Assembly (NCBI GenBank): GCA_024509875.1 | Contig: JAMPIV010008526.1 | Span: 62,001 to 126,000, forward strand | DNA from: Oreohelix idahoensis | Taxonomy: Eukaryota; Mollusca; Gastropoda; Stylommatophora; Oreohelicidae | Length of the DNA stretch: 64,000 bases | Direction of reading: 5' to 3' | In this document: in pieces, positions 30,756-42,477 of the stretch | How positions within the stretch are numbered: the stretch's first letter is position 1 | How the letters are laid out: every line of letters begins with the position of its first letter | Position numbers and translations under genes: made by a program | The notes under the pieces: model-generated | Seen by the model: only the letters and a program-made list of their open reading frames with translations | What the model was told of the DNA's origin: nothing | Databases searched by the model: none

Positions 30756-33700
30756 GATTTAGAATGTTTCACCCCCATCGAGGCCAGCTCCTTGACGTGG
30801 AGATGGGGCTCAAGTACAGCCATCAGCGGCTGAAAAACCAAGACTGGCCAGGCCCTCCTACACTCGAGCAAGACCACAGTCTGCCCTAGCAAGTCAAGGT
30901 GCTGAAGACGGAGGCAACCAGCCAAGAGGCGCACCACAGCAATCAGGATGCCACGCACATGCGCTATGGAAGTATGCCTATATCTGCAAAACATTATGGC
31001 ACTCGCCCTGTGATGGACACCCAGGCAGGTGCAGTGCCGGGCCCTCTGCCTCGGAAGGGCCCAACCCCTACTACTGGGGGTCATTCTCAATTGCCCCGTG
31101 GAGCCAGGAGGCATGAGAATAGAGCTACTGGCCAAGCAAAGAAAAGACCATTTAAAATAATGCACTGGAATGCTGAAGGCGTCAATAGTAAAAAAGACGG
31201 CTACAGCAAAAAATTAGAGCTCGAAAATATCTTGAATGAAGAGCAAGTAAATGTATGTTGCTTGCAAGAAACCCACCTCAACAAGGACATAGCCTTCAAA
31301 ATCAGAGGCTACCAGTGCTACCGATCTGACCGAATAGACAGGCGAAAGGGTGGAATACTAACACTCGTGAGGAATAACATCAGTGCATGTCAGCTTGAAA
31401 CATATATGGAGGGGGCGGAATACCAGATGCTTCATCTCAGGACAGAAAGTTCAGAATTCCACCTGCTCAACTACTACTGTCCGAGCGACCGCCCACTGGC
31501 ACTAGATACAATCCCAGCAAAAGAAAGACTGATTGTATGCGGAGACTTCAACAGCCACTCACAGAGCTGGGGCTATGATCACATGGACAGGAGAGGTGAG
31601 GAGCTTGAAAACTGGCAGGATGACAATGGGCTTATCCTGATTAACCAGCCAATCGACCCACCAACCTTCTACTCGAGATCATGGCACACCACTTCTACAC
31701 CAGACCTGGCATTCCACTCACCCAGCCTGGAGTGGAACACCACACGCATTGTAGGGAAACAACTTGGAGGCAGCGACCACCGGCCAGTCTTCCTAATTGT
31801 GGAAAATGAACTTGTCAAGGAGAGCAGCACTCTCTCTAGGTGGAACTACAAGAAGGCAGACTGGACAATGTACCAGCACCATACTAGTATACTGGCTAGA
31901 GATCTGACTGCAGACAAAGACATCAATAAGCTAGTCGATGAATTCAGCAGATGCATATTACAGGCTGCTCGTGAAACAATACCTAGAGGGGCTCGTAAGC
32001 ACTACAAACCATATTGGAATAGTGAACTAGAGCAGCTGCACAACGACGTGGAAACATCTCGAAAGCAGGCAGAGACCAGTCCATGCCAAGAACACCACAA
32101 TAACTACCAGCAAGCTAAGGCCAAATTTCAAAGGGCCAAGTTGCAGGCCAGGCGAAGAAGCTGGAAGGAGAAAACAGAGTCCTTGAACTTCGAAAGAGAT
32201 ATGAGGAAACTGTGGAAGCTGGTAAAACAACTTAACGATGAAGGTACAGAGAGAAACTCAAGGATTGCTCTGTACAAAGATGGAAACATCCTCATGGGAA
32301 AACAGGCAGCTGATCACTTTGCAGACTCCTTTGCTAAAGACAACAACATCGAAGTTAGCCCAGAGAAGCAACAGGAGACTCGTGTGAAACAACAATACGC
32401 AGGACGAGATGGAACCATACCTGAAGTTATGGAGGCACCAATCACATTTAGAGAACTGGAGCTTGCAATATCCAAATTGAAAATGAGAAAGTCGCCAGGA
32501 GTTGATGGAGTGTCCAATGAAATGATTAAGAACTTGGGAACCGCAGCAAAAACAAAGCTGCTGCAGATCTTCAATATCTGTTGGAACTCAGGCAGAGTTC
32601 CACAGACCTGGAGGGAAGCAATCATGATACCACTCCTAAAACCAGGAAAAGACAGTTCCACTGCCTCCAGCTACAGACCAATCAGCCTTACAAGCTGCCT
32701 CTGCAAAACAATGGAACGTATCATCAACCTCAGGCTACAGTGGTACCTTGAAAGTGAAAACCTTCTTGTACCACAGCAGGCGGGCTTTAGGCAGTGTTAT
32801 TCCACCGAAGATCAGGCAACTTACCTTTCCCAAGAGATTGAGGATGCGTTCCAAGATAAGAAACTGGTACTAGCAGCATGGATAGATCTAAGGAAAGCAT
32901 TTGACAAGGTTTGGAAAGAAGGGCTTCTGAAGAAAGTGAGAAATTGTAGAGTGAATGGTAAGATGTACAAATGGGTGAAAGCATACCTGCATAACAGAAG
33001 AGCCAGAGTACAACTAGATGGCCTCAAGAGTAAGAAAATTCTACTGCGTCATGGCGTCCCTCAGGGAGGGGTTCTGTCCCCCACACTTTTCCTAGTCTAC
33101 ATCAACGACCTGGTTGCTGAACTACCACATGGAATGAAAGTGGCAATGTACGCTGATGACCTGGTAATATGGTGCACAGATGAGCATGCAACAGTGGCCA
33201 CCAAACTGCTACAAAGAGCTATAGATGCCTTAACCCATGGGCAAATAGATGGTGTGTCAGCATCAATACAGACAAGTGCAGCACTACGCTCTTCACCCTC
33301 TCTCCCAAACAAAAAGCTGGTGTCATCAAGATAAATGAAGAGCTCCTGAGAGAAGATAAACAACCCACCTATCTCGGAGTTACATTCGATGATAGGCTGA
33401 CATGGAAGCAGCACATCAACAAAGCAGCAACAAAGGCCAGGAGGAAGTTAGCCATCCTGAGAAAACTAAGTGGAACCACATGGGGAGCCAGCTGGAAAAT
33501 ACTTAGTAAAGTTTACCAGCAGGGCATACGACCACACCTGGAATATGGGTCAGCTGCGTGGTGCCCAGCATCAAACACCACATTACAAGAGCTAGATAAG
33601 GTGCAAAACCAGGCGCTTAGGGTCATCACGGGGGCAATGAAATCAACGCCTATAGTGAAGATGGAGAAAATGGGGAGGATACAAGCACTGAGAGAACGCA

Positions 33701-35634
33701 GAGACACGAAAGTGCTAACACAGGCAGAAAAGTTCCTCTGTATGCCGAGCCATCCAATGAAGGACAGATTCCAAAACCTAGCAATGGGGCGACTGAAAAG
33801 AAGCAGCTTTATCCACCAGGCCAAACGATTACGTAGACAAACCTCAGACCTGCCTGAAGTTAACAGCCCCCTAAAGTCTGTGCCAGAACAAACCCCTTGG
33901 AGAGAGGAGCATGGGCTACCAGTACACATCCACACAAAAGTGAAAGGAATATTCGACAGGGATGAACAGAACAGCGTGCAACGTAGGACAGTCACTCTCA
34001 GTTTCCTGGATGATGAATACCCACAGGACCTCTGGGTCCGAGTATACACGGATGGGTCAGCACAGAATGCAGTAAAGAATGGAGGAGCAGGAGTGTACAT
34101 AGAATACCCAAACAATACTAGGGATACTGTCAGAGTACCAACGGGGAAATTCTGTAACAACTATGATGCAGAAGTCCAGGCAATCAAGGTGGCAACTGAG
34201 AAACTATTGAACACCAATCTCGGTCCACAGCCTGTAGTATTCCTGACAGATGCAAGATCAGCACTCCAAGCACTTCAGTCCAGAAAATTGCCAGGCATAC
34301 AAGCCCTACTTTCTGAACTGTGCAACCAGTGCAGGGTCACCATGCAGTGGATACCGTCTCATTGTGGAATACCAGGAAACGAGAGAGAGCAGATGGACTG
34401 GCTAAAGAAGGTGCTGCAGACGAGCAACCGGATGTACCAGTTACATACCATCAGAAGAAAAAGATGATCAAATCTATCAGAAAGCCACCAACACCAACGC
34501 AGGATGACTACCAAGCTATGAACAGATCAGAACAAATAGTCATTCTGCGCCTCAGAACAGGACACAACTGTTACAGTCTATTTTCATTGAAGACCAGTTG
34601 GTTATTATTCGTTGACTGTCGTTTTGTCATATAAAATTCTTTACAGTATTCTTGACAGTATTCTTCCAAGTTCGTTAGTATCTTATTCCCTTTTAAGTGA
34701 TCGTGCATGATGGTGAATTGCGAATGGTGGGGTGAACTTCGAATTCAACAGTAATGGACTCCACAACGCTCCTTATGTATGGGTTCATAGATACGTACAT
34801 AGTTTAATAAACGAGACATTCATCAATTGACAATTGCATAAGTAAAATACATCAGCTCCGTGCAGTTATTCTAGTCTTCTTCAAATAAATCCTTTAACGT
34901 CAAAATGTCCTGTGGTTTACACGCGATTTCCGTATGTCGGTAAATCTGGCGAATACTAATGATTCTGACAAATCATAACATAAATACCTGCAGTTCCTCA
35001 TCTAAGAAAATTCATACAACCAAATTGGAATGCTTCGCTCTTGCATCCATAATACGAGATAATTGACCCTACCGTTTATCTCCGTGAAGAAACTACTGCA
35101 CCATATAATACCAAACAGGAGCTATTAACAATGCGCCTATCTCGGACGACATTCAGGGTCTGAAGCATCAATGTAATATGTTGTCAAGTGGTGCCTTAAC
35201 AACTCACCGCGTCATACTTTATCCTAGACAACTCTATCAATTTGCGTTCATCACCGTGAAGCGCGAAAACCTCTAAACTTTATAGAATACCCCTAAGTTA
35301 ATGTGAAATTATAAAATGCACACTATAGAAGTGGCTAACATCATTACACGAGTCGTAACAACAACCGCCTCCGCAGCCACATGTATACAAAATTCAAGAT
35401 TGGCAATTCAGCCATGTGTACATGTGGACAGGCACCCCAGACTGCGGAGCACGTACTTCAAGATTGCCCCGAATATGATATATTGAGGCAAACCCACTGG
35501 CCCAGAGAAACAACACTGGAAGCAAAACTATATGGACCTCTGTATGAACTACAAAAGACAGTGAAGTTTATACAAGAAACAACATTGCAGATATAGACAA
35601 TATAGTTCAAGCGAACGAAAGAAGAAGAAGAAGA
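30756..35634 (+). mobile_element. Ingi/I-like LINE (endonuclease-RT-RNase H), nearly complete, interrupted
   Basis: The first ORF (30899-33334, 811 codons) has the endonuclease (MHWNAEGVNSK, CCLQETHLNK, VCGDFNSHSQSWGYD, GGSDHRPVF) and the RT (KSPGVDGVSNEMIKNLG, YRPISLTSCLCKTMERI, FDKVWKEG, GVPQGGVLSPTLF, YADD at about 33150). A frameshift near 33240 moves the thumb (PTYLGVTFDDRLTWKQHI) into another frame. This continues into RNase H with VYTDGSAQNA, a YDAEVQAIKVA glutamate, FLTDARSAL and QWIPSHCGIPGNER. A second frameshift follows near 34390. The coding sequence then breaks at 34568, resumes after a 792-bp insertion at 35366, and ends with a CTCGQ...H...C knuckle and a stop at 35596. The 3' tail is (GAA)n at 35619-35634. 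Without the two shifts and the insertion it would be one long polyprotein. Confidence 0.92.
34569..35360. mobile_element. Solo LTR, 792 bp, inserted in LINE RNase H region
   Basis: Begins TGTTACAG and ends TCGTAACA, so it has TG...CA termini with a 6-bp inverted repeat. It is flanked by a direct 5-bp duplication ACAAC (34564-34568 and 35361-35365). Removing it restores LINE continuity (RTGHN then RLRSHMYTKF). These are the hallmarks of an LTR left after recombination. AATAAA occurs near 34808. No ORF is present. Confidence 0.82.
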
Positions 35635-35667
35635 ATGTTTCACGACACTGTCTAATTTTGATCTGGA

Positions 35668-35990
35668 CAGAATAACAGACCAACAGAGAAGAACTGCACT
35701 CACTGAATGTAGAGGAAAATTGGCTCCTAAATACCATCGCAATAAGGAAGCTGAAATTTTTTGGTCATATAAAAAGACATAATAGTATGGAAAAATTAGT
35801 GATGGAAGGTATGGTCCCTGGAAAAAGGGGAAGGGGTCGACCTTGACGACAGTGGACACAGGACATCACAGAGAGTCTGAACTTGTCATTGGTTGATGCA
35901 GGTCGACTTGCCCAGAATCGTGATGCGTTCAGAGCAGCTGTAATGGAGACAACGTTCTGGAGAGAATACGTCACATGATGATGATGATGA
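35668..35990 (+). mobile_element. RTE-like LINE 3' fragment, (ATG)n tail (family B)
   Basis: Encodes the same C-terminus as the copy at 50815-51539: FFGHIKRHNS, EGMVPGKRGRGRP (then a stop), QDITESLNLSLVDAGRLAQN and TTFWREYVT, ending CACATGATGATGATG. It lies 34 bp after the (GAA)n tail of the upstream LINE. Confidence 0.88.
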
Positions 35991-35994
35991 ATTT

Positions 35995-36235
35995 TGATTA
36001 CCTTTAATAATTCTTTCATTCCTGGGTTTTCTAGAACCTCTTTATCTGTTCTCTTCTCTATCCATGAGACATGCCCCCATTCTTCTATATATCCACGTCT
36101 CAAAGGTTTCAATTCTTTCTTCTTATTGCTTGTTAATGAACAATTAATGTTTCTACACCATACAATAACGAAGAATATATGTACCACTTGATGATTCTCA
36201 GTTTGAATTTGTGAGTTAGTTGTTTCAATCAATAC
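35995..36235 (-). mobile_element. RTE-like LINE internal fragment
   Basis: The minus strand reads VWCRNINCSLTSNKKK followed by WIEKRTDKEVLENPG. This corresponds to the region between the RT thumb and the C-terminal basic motif in the 51-kb copy (TWTLNKTVAKK, WTEKKTNREVL). It is tail to tail with the previous fragment. Confidence 0.65.
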
Positions 36236-36240
36236 CCGCT

Positions 36241-36753
36241 AGTGCTACAAAAACAATATCACGTTAAATTTTATGCCTGAGCACTACCCAAAAAAAAAAA
36301 AAAAAAGCAATAACAGAACAAGGTTAAATATTTACCACTGAGGACTACTAAATACAACATCAGTATCTCTACCAATGAGAATAACAAAAACAATGCCATG
36401 ACACATCTTTATCATCAAATGCAACAACAAAAAAACTGTATTATGTTAAATATTTCATACCAAGTACAATCAATCGATCAATACCCTTTAGCTCCCCAAG
36501 GAGCATAGGCCTTCAACAAACACATGCCAAGTCTTCCTGTCCTGTGTCACATCCGCTCAAGTTCTTTCCATGTTTTCCTCATCATTTTCACCTCTGTTTC
36601 CAGTTCTCTTCTGTATGTGTTTTTGGGTCTACCTCTGCCTCTCTTTCCCTGTGGATTCCAGAACAAGGACTGCCTTGTAATGCTATCAACAGGTTTCCTC
36701 AATGTGTGTCCTATCCATTGCCAGCATCCTCTTCTCAACTCTTGTTCCACTGG
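36241..36753 (-). mobile_element. Family-C LINE 3' end plus ~235 bp of co-copied flank
   Basis: From 36753 down to about 36478 the minus strand is the LINE C-terminus (EQELRRGCWQWIGHTLRKPV, GKRGRGRPKNTYRRE). Below 36478, past the normal LINE end, it continues for 235 bp. That extension matches the plus-strand DNA just 3' of the LINE copy at 43965-44455, including the poly-T stretch and the start of the 40-bp array. Confidence 0.85.
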
Positions 36754-36832
36754 TGAGTTAGCAGTTTAGTTGTTAGTATTTTCTTTCTTATGTACCACTA
36801 AATAATCTTACCTTCTTCCTTTCTTGCCTCAG

Positions 36833-37003
36833 CTCTATGACTTTCAAGGCATAGCAAATCTTGCAGAATTGCCTGAAGCATTTATTATCGGAGCTGGTGC
36901 CGGTCCACATCACAAGGTCGGAGTGAACTGTGAACTAATCTGCAATGTCAAGTTGGGGGAGAACGCTCAAAATAAAACGACCATTGCCAAGGTGAACAAG
37001 ACA
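36833..37003 (+). CDS. C11orf54: C11orf54-like ester hydrolase, exon 3
   Basis: 171 nt = 57 codons, phase 0 at both ends; acceptor TTCCTTTCTTGCCTCAG, donor ACA|GTAAGT. It encodes LYDFQGIANLAELPEAFIIG followed by AGAGPHHKVGVNCEL. The GAGAG turn is strongly conserved in DUF1907 proteins (the human protein has GAGAGP after the same FIxG lead). The exon lies only 80 bp from the inverted LINE copy at 36241-36753, yet shows no defect. Confidence 0.93.
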
Positions 37004-37153
37004 GTAAGTACAGAATGTAATATTTGTTGTGAAATTATGAACTTACCTGTTACAAAATCTGGCAATGTTATGGTTGTGATGATAGTGATTTTGTGTCTGG
37101 ATCATAAAAAGGGTTTCTATGTTGTTTGCCAGGTTGTTTACTATTTCCCAGTT

Positions 37154-37340
37154 TTTATTCTCATTACCCTTCAGCTCCCCAAAGAGCATAGGCCTTCAAC
37201 AAAATCAGGCCAGGTTCTCATCTACTGTGCCGTCTGCTCAGTGCCGTTCTTTATCCCTTTCATCTGTCTGCAGTTCTCTTTTCCTTATGTTTTTGGTCTC
37301 CCTCTACCTCTCTTGCCCCTGGGGATTTCAGAACAACGAC
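37154..37340 (-). mobile_element. Family-C LINE 3' fragment, diverged
   Basis: Complement of TACCCTTCAGCTCCCCAAAG, AGGCCTTCAACAAA and CTCTTGCCCCTGGGGATT: the last part of the family-C LINE with many substitutions. It is older than the 36.5-kb copy. Confidence 0.7.
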
Positions 37341-37600
37341 TGAATTAACGACGCAGATTAAAATTAGACAGTTAAACTATTTTGGTCATGTAAAAAGACA
37401 TCACCTTGCTGAAGACCATAATGAAGGAAGAGTTGAAGGCAAACGTGCAAAAGGAAGACAGCGCTATAAGTGGGAAGATAATATCAAGAGATGGACTGGA
37501 AAGAGTCTATCAGAGTGCACCACCAAGACAAGAGGCAGAGAACATTGGAGATCCATTGCAGCTAACCTTCAATGTTGAGAAACAGCTGTTAATGATGATT
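37341..37600 (+). mobile_element. RTE-like LINE C-terminal fragment (family D)
   Basis: Encodes FGHVKRH, EGKRAKGRQRYKWEDNIKRW, then REHWRSIAANL. Same family as 28598-28870. It directly abuts the preceding minus-strand fragment. Confidence 0.75.
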
Positions 37601-37714
37601 TAGCAGTTTATATACTCACTGATTTACTGTTAGGATGTTTCTGTATTTGCTGATAGATTAATTCATTGCTTTAAGTTCTCTTCCTACCCATGGGAGAAAT
37701 AAAAGGATGTGGAC

Positions 37715-38008
37715 AATAGACCCGGCCAAATCCACCAGCTTCTTAGGCACCAGCAGCCGATCCTTTTCCGCCTGACAACTGGCCACTGCAGATTATTAGG
37801 CCACCTCTATCATCTCAGGATATCACACATTTGGAACTGGAATCCAAACCCTTGAACCCATTCTTGGAAGCTACCCAGCCCACAGTGACCTATCATGTAA
37901 AACTGTGCCAGAGGATGCAGATCTGAGGCAGAAGCTATGGGGTTGCCACAAGAACCTGGAAAAGAATGTGGACTTCATCCTGGAAACAGGTCTGCCGATC
38001 TAGCACGA
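37715..38008 (+). mobile_element. RNase H-type LINE, extreme C-terminus
   Basis: One frame reads ILFRLTTGHCRLLGHLYHLR, and a shifted frame reads PAHSDL...LRQKLWG and VDFILETGLPI. This is the post-RNase H segment seen at 35366-35596 (RSHMYTKF, ILRQTHWP, AKLYGPLYEL, KFIQETT) from a different, more decayed family. Confidence 0.6.
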
Positions 38009-38143
38009 CTAACAAACTGAACACAGATATAGAAGTAGTTATTATTCCAGTTATACAAACATTTGTTTGCAAAATATGTAGCTTGGTTTATTGCAGAGAA
38101 GATATAGACATTCATTTTAAAAGATCTTACCAGGCTGGTTTCT

Positions 38144-38520
38144 CAGATCACCGAGTAACCATCTGTCAGTTCATCAGATCACCGAGTAACCATCTGTCAG
38201 TTCATCAGATCACTGAGTAACCATCTGTCAGTTCATCAGATCACCGAGTAACCATCTGGCAGTTCATCAGATTACCGAGTAACCATCTGGCAGTTCATCA
38301 GATCACAGAGTAACCATCTGTCATACATCAGATCACCGAGTAACCATCTGTCAGTTCATCAGATCACCAAGTAACCATCTGTCAGTTCATCAGATCACCA
38401 AGTAACCATCTGTCAGTTCATCAGATCACCAAGTAACCATCTGTCAGTTCATCAGATCACCAAGTAACCATCTGTCAGTTCATCAGATCACCAAGTAACC
38501 ATCTGTCAGTTCATCAGATC
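38144..38520 (+). repeat. Tandem repeat, 31 bp x ~12
   Basis: Unit CAGATCACCGAGTAACCATC plus TGTCAGTTCAT. Later units carry CACCAAG in place of CACCGAG and are identical to each other, a sign of recent local homogenisation. Confidence 0.95.
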
Positions 38521-38555
38521 ATTTTCGTTTTTGCTCGCTGTGCAGCCTGGAACCA

Positions 38556-38700
38556 CAGCTGCATCTAGTCCCCTTCTCAGGAAGCCTGCACCAAAGCATT
38601 TACGTGCTCTTGGAGCATTGGTTTCTGTTGTGCAGGCTGTCTGCAAGGGGACCTGCTGCATTTAAGGCTGTAGGCACCATAGGGAGCAAAACAGAAAATG
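38556..38700 (+). repeat. SINE-like fragment ending in (ATG)n
   Basis: Ends GGGAGCAAAACAGAAAATG then GATGATGATG, similar to the ends of the repeats at 42965 (inverted) and 46945. The upstream part is GC-rich and only partly alignable. Its tail is where the next array begins. Confidence 0.45.
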
Positions 38701-40600
38701 ATGATGATGAATTGGCTGATAATTGCTTGATCTGAGATTATGGGAAGAGCAAGTAACAATGATGATGATGAATTGGCTGATAATTGGTGATCTGAGATCA
38801 TGGGAAGAGCAAGTAACAATGATGATGATGAATTGGCTGATAATTGCTTGATCTGAGATCATGGGAAGAGCAAGTAACAATGATGATGATGATTTGGCTG
38901 ATAATTGGTGATCTGAAATCATGGGAAGAGCAAGTAACAATGATGATGATGAATTGGCTGACAATTGGTGATCTGAGATCATAGGAAGAGCAAGTAACAA
39001 TGAGGATGATGAATTGGTGATCTGAGATCATGGGAAGAGCATGTAACAGTGATGATAAATTGGCTGATAATTGGTGATCTGAGATCATGGGAAGAGCAAG
39101 TAACAATGATGATGATGAATTGGCTGATAATTGGTGATCTGTGATCATGGGAAGAGCATATAACAGTGATGATGAATTGGCTGATAATTACTTGATGATC
39201 TGAGATCATGAGATGAGCAAGTAACAATGATGATGATGAATTGGCTGATAATTGCTTGGTGATCTGAGATCATGTGAAGAGCATTTAACAGTGATGATGA
39301 TAAATTGGCTGATAATTACTTTGTGATCTGAGATCATGGGAAGAGCATTTAACAGTGATGACGATAAATTGGCTGATAATTACTTTGTGATCTGAGACCA
39401 TGGGAAGAGCATGTAACAATGATGATGAATTGGCTGATAATTACTTGGTGATCTGAGATCATGGGAAGAGCATGTAACAGTGATGATGATGAATTGGCTG
39501 ATAATTAGTTGGTGATCTGAGATCATGGAAAGAGCATGTAACAGTGATGATGATGAATTGGCTGATAATTAGTTGGTGATCTGAGATCATGGAAAGCGCA
39601 AGTAACAATGATGATGATGAATTGGCTGATAATTAGTTGGTTATCTGAGATCATGGGAAGTGCATTTAATAGTGATGATGATGAATTGGCTGATAATTAG
39701 TTGGTGGTCTGAGATCATGGGAAGACAATGATGATGATGAATTGGCTGATAATTACATGGTGATCTGAGATCATGGGAAGTGTAAGTAACAATGATGATG
39801 ATGAATTGGCTGATAATTGGTGATCTGAGATCATGGGAAGAGCAAGTAACAATGAGGATGATGAATTGGCTGATAATTGGTGATCTGTGATCATTGGAAG
39901 AGCATATAACAGTGATGATGAATTGGCTGATAATTACTTGATGATCTGAGATCATGAGATGATCAAGTAACAACGATGATGATGATGAATTGGCTGATAA
40001 TTGCTTGGTGATCTGAGATCATGGGAAGAGCATTTAAGAGTGATGATGATAAATTGGCTGATAATTACTTTGTGATCTGAGATCATGGGAAGAGCATTTA
40101 ACAGTGATGATGATAAATTGGCTGATAATTACTTGGTGATCTGAGACCATGGGAAGAGCATGTAACAATGATGATGAATTGGCTGATAATTATTTGGTGA
40201 TCTGAGATCATGGGAAGTGCATTTAATAGTGATGATGATGAATTGGCTGATAATTAGTTGGTGATCTGAGATCATGAGAAGACAATGATGATGAATTGGC
40301 TGATAATTACTTTGTGATTTGAGATTATGAGAAGTGCAAGTAACAATGATGATGATGAATTGGCTGATAATTACATGGTGATCTGAGATCATGGGAAGTG
40401 TAAGTAACAAGGATGATGATGAACTGGCTGATAATTGGTTATCTGAGATCATAGGAAGTGTAAGTAACAATGATGATGATGAATTGGCTGATAATTGCTT
40501 GGTGATCTGAGATCATGGGAAGTGTAAGTAACAATGATGATGATGAATTAGCTGATAATTACATGGTGATCTGAGATCATGGGAAGCGCAAGAAACAATA
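38695..40600 (+). repeat. Tandem repeat, ~60 bp x ~32
   Basis: Unit ATGATGATGATGAATTGGCT, GATAATTGGTGATCTGAGAT, CATGGGAAGAGCAAGTAACA. Units vary by CTTG/ACTTT/AGTTG insertions and ATG number. Groups of variants recur in the same order (39060-39380 resembles 39780-40110), showing block duplications. Open frames across it are repeat artefacts. Confidence 0.95.
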
Positions 40601-41216
40601 ATTTTATTGATGTTGATGATTAAAGAATAAACCACTCACTCCTAACATTGTATTTGTCCTTGCTTCTTTGTATCATTGGCAGTGTAGGTAGTTAAAGATG
40701 ACAAATTTTTCTTTACTTTGCCTGCACAGTTTTAACCTGGTGGACTATCATGAGTCTGTCATCTGTTCATATGTTTTGTCTCACATTATGTGACATTATC
40801 TGAAGAATATTATAATGTCAGTTACCAAGTAACCAGTCAAGACATGATGGCAAAGAATTATGGTGTGCAATTTCTGTATCATGTCCTGAGAACAGCACCA
40901 TTTCTCTTATATCACCAGTTGTTCGTATTATTTGGAATTGAAAACAATATATATCCTAATTGTAACCCATCAGAGGTTGAAAGGGATATTTTTCATCATT
41001 AAGCACCATTTCTCACAAATTCAATTTCTTCCTTTCCTTTTCCTTCTGTCTTTCATCTTCTGCCAAGCAAGTTAGCTCATTAACAGACACCTGGAAAATA
41101 TAGTTAACAAAAACACACTTATAAAAATTGAAAGACAGCTGACTGACTGAAAATAATTTTTTTTAAACACCTGTACTGGAAATAAAGGCAATGGAAGGCA
41201 AACGGAATTGTTTATT
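40601..41216. other. Intron sequence
   Basis: AT-rich. A 70-codon ORF (40790-41002) has no recognisable motif. No other feature was seen. Confidence 0.4.
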
Positions 41217-41945
41217 ATTTACACTTGAGTGATTTGTTTATTATTTACACTGAGTGATTTGTTCATTATTTACACTGAGTGATTTGTTTATTATTTACGG
41301 TGAGTGATTTGTTCATTATTTACACTGAGTGATTTGTTTATTATTTACACTGAGTGATTTGTTCATTATTTACACTGAGTGATTTGTTTATTATTTACAC
41401 TGAGTGATTTGTTTATTATTTACACTGAGTGATTTGTTTATTATTTACACTGAGTGATTTGTTTATTATTTACACTGAGTGATTTGTTTATTATTTACAC
41501 TGAGTGATTTGTTCATTATTTACACTGAGTGGTTTGTTTATTATTTACACTGAGTGATTTGTTTATTATTTACACTGAGTGATTTGTTTATTATTTACAC
41601 TGAGTGATTTGTTCATTATTTACACTGTATGATTTGTTTATTATTTACACTGATTGATTTGTTCATTATTTACACTGAGTGGTTTGTTTATTATTTACAC
41701 TGAGTGATTTGTTTATTATTTACGGTGAGTGATTTGTTTATGTGTTACGCTGAGTGATTTGTTTATTATTTACACTGAGTGATTTGTTTATTATTTAAAC
41801 TAAGTGATTTGTTTATTATTTATACTGAGTTATTTGTTTATTACTTGTACTGAGTTATGTGTTTATTATTTTTACCGAGTGATTAGTTTAGTATTTACCC
41901 TGAGTGATTTGTTTATTACTTATAAATGATTTGTTTATTTTGTAC
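41217..41945 (+). repeat. Tandem repeat, 25 bp x ~29, touching exon 4
   Basis: Unit TGAGTGATTTGTTTATTATT plus TACAC. The last units decay (GATTAGTTTAGTATTTACCC), and the final one becomes the exon 4 acceptor, GATTTGTTTATTTTGTACATAG. Confidence 0.95.
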
Positions 41946-41949
41946 ATAG

Positions 41950-42033
41950 GGTTCGTACGTACTAGAGGAGGAAAAATCTGGCGAGTTTAGTTTGATGGGA
42001 AACTTCCTTCTTAGCGAAGGCAAGCCAGGAAAG
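41950..42033 (+). CDS. C11orf54: C11orf54-like ester hydrolase, exon 4
   Basis: 84 nt = 28 codons, phase 0 at both ends; acceptor TTTGTACATAG, donor AAG|GTGAGG. It encodes GSYVLEEEKSGEFSLMGNFL followed by LSEGKPGK, matching the human stretch that ends FASEGQPGK. In the human protein about 50 residues lie between this point and the next segment found here; they are missing. The pyrimidine tract is supplied by the 25-bp array. Confidence 0.88.
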
Positions 42034-42099
42034 GTGAGGTTCAGTCTGTGTCTCTTTTACGTTTATATGTGAATACGTCCCATGTAGATCCTAGGGGGT

Positions 42100-42345
42100 C
42101 TCGTACAAGACAAAGAAAGATGAGGACTACAACTCCCTGAGGCATGTCGTAAAAGGCGACTAATACGAGATTGTGTACGGGGCTGGCAACGTCTTTGTGC
42201 AAAACACATAGTTACAGAAACTACCACTGCACATGCATGTGAATCCTTTGTGCAGGATTCCTACAAAGGAGCCAGCTGTAGTTGGGGTGGCATGCTCCAT
42301 AAGGAGCCAAAAAGGAACTTGAGAATTTGTACCTTCAAAGGTATT
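42100..42345 (+). repeat. Dispersed SINE-like repeat
   Basis: Contains GGCATGTCGTAAAAGGCGAC, GGGGCTGGCAACGTC, TTTGTGCAGGATTCC and GGCATGCTCCATAAGGAGCC. Related copies are at 46806-46945 (+) and 42965-43470 (-). It has no coding content and its ends are not resolved. Confidence 0.6.
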
Positions 42346-42477
42346 CCAGATCGTAATTACATACAACTATTGGTTTTTCCCATCCATACTTACCTCCAGC
42401 TATTATATACAGCACGTATGGGGCTGACAGCCTCTTTCTGTGAAACAAATTACTACCAAAACTGCCACTGGAAGAAC

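Noticed and set aside
34569..35360. Interruption of the LINE as another noisy assembly block
   Set aside because: Exact target duplication and TG...CA ends show a real insertion.
38577..40470. Several serine-rich ORFs on the minus strand
   Set aside because: All are readings of the 60-bp array.
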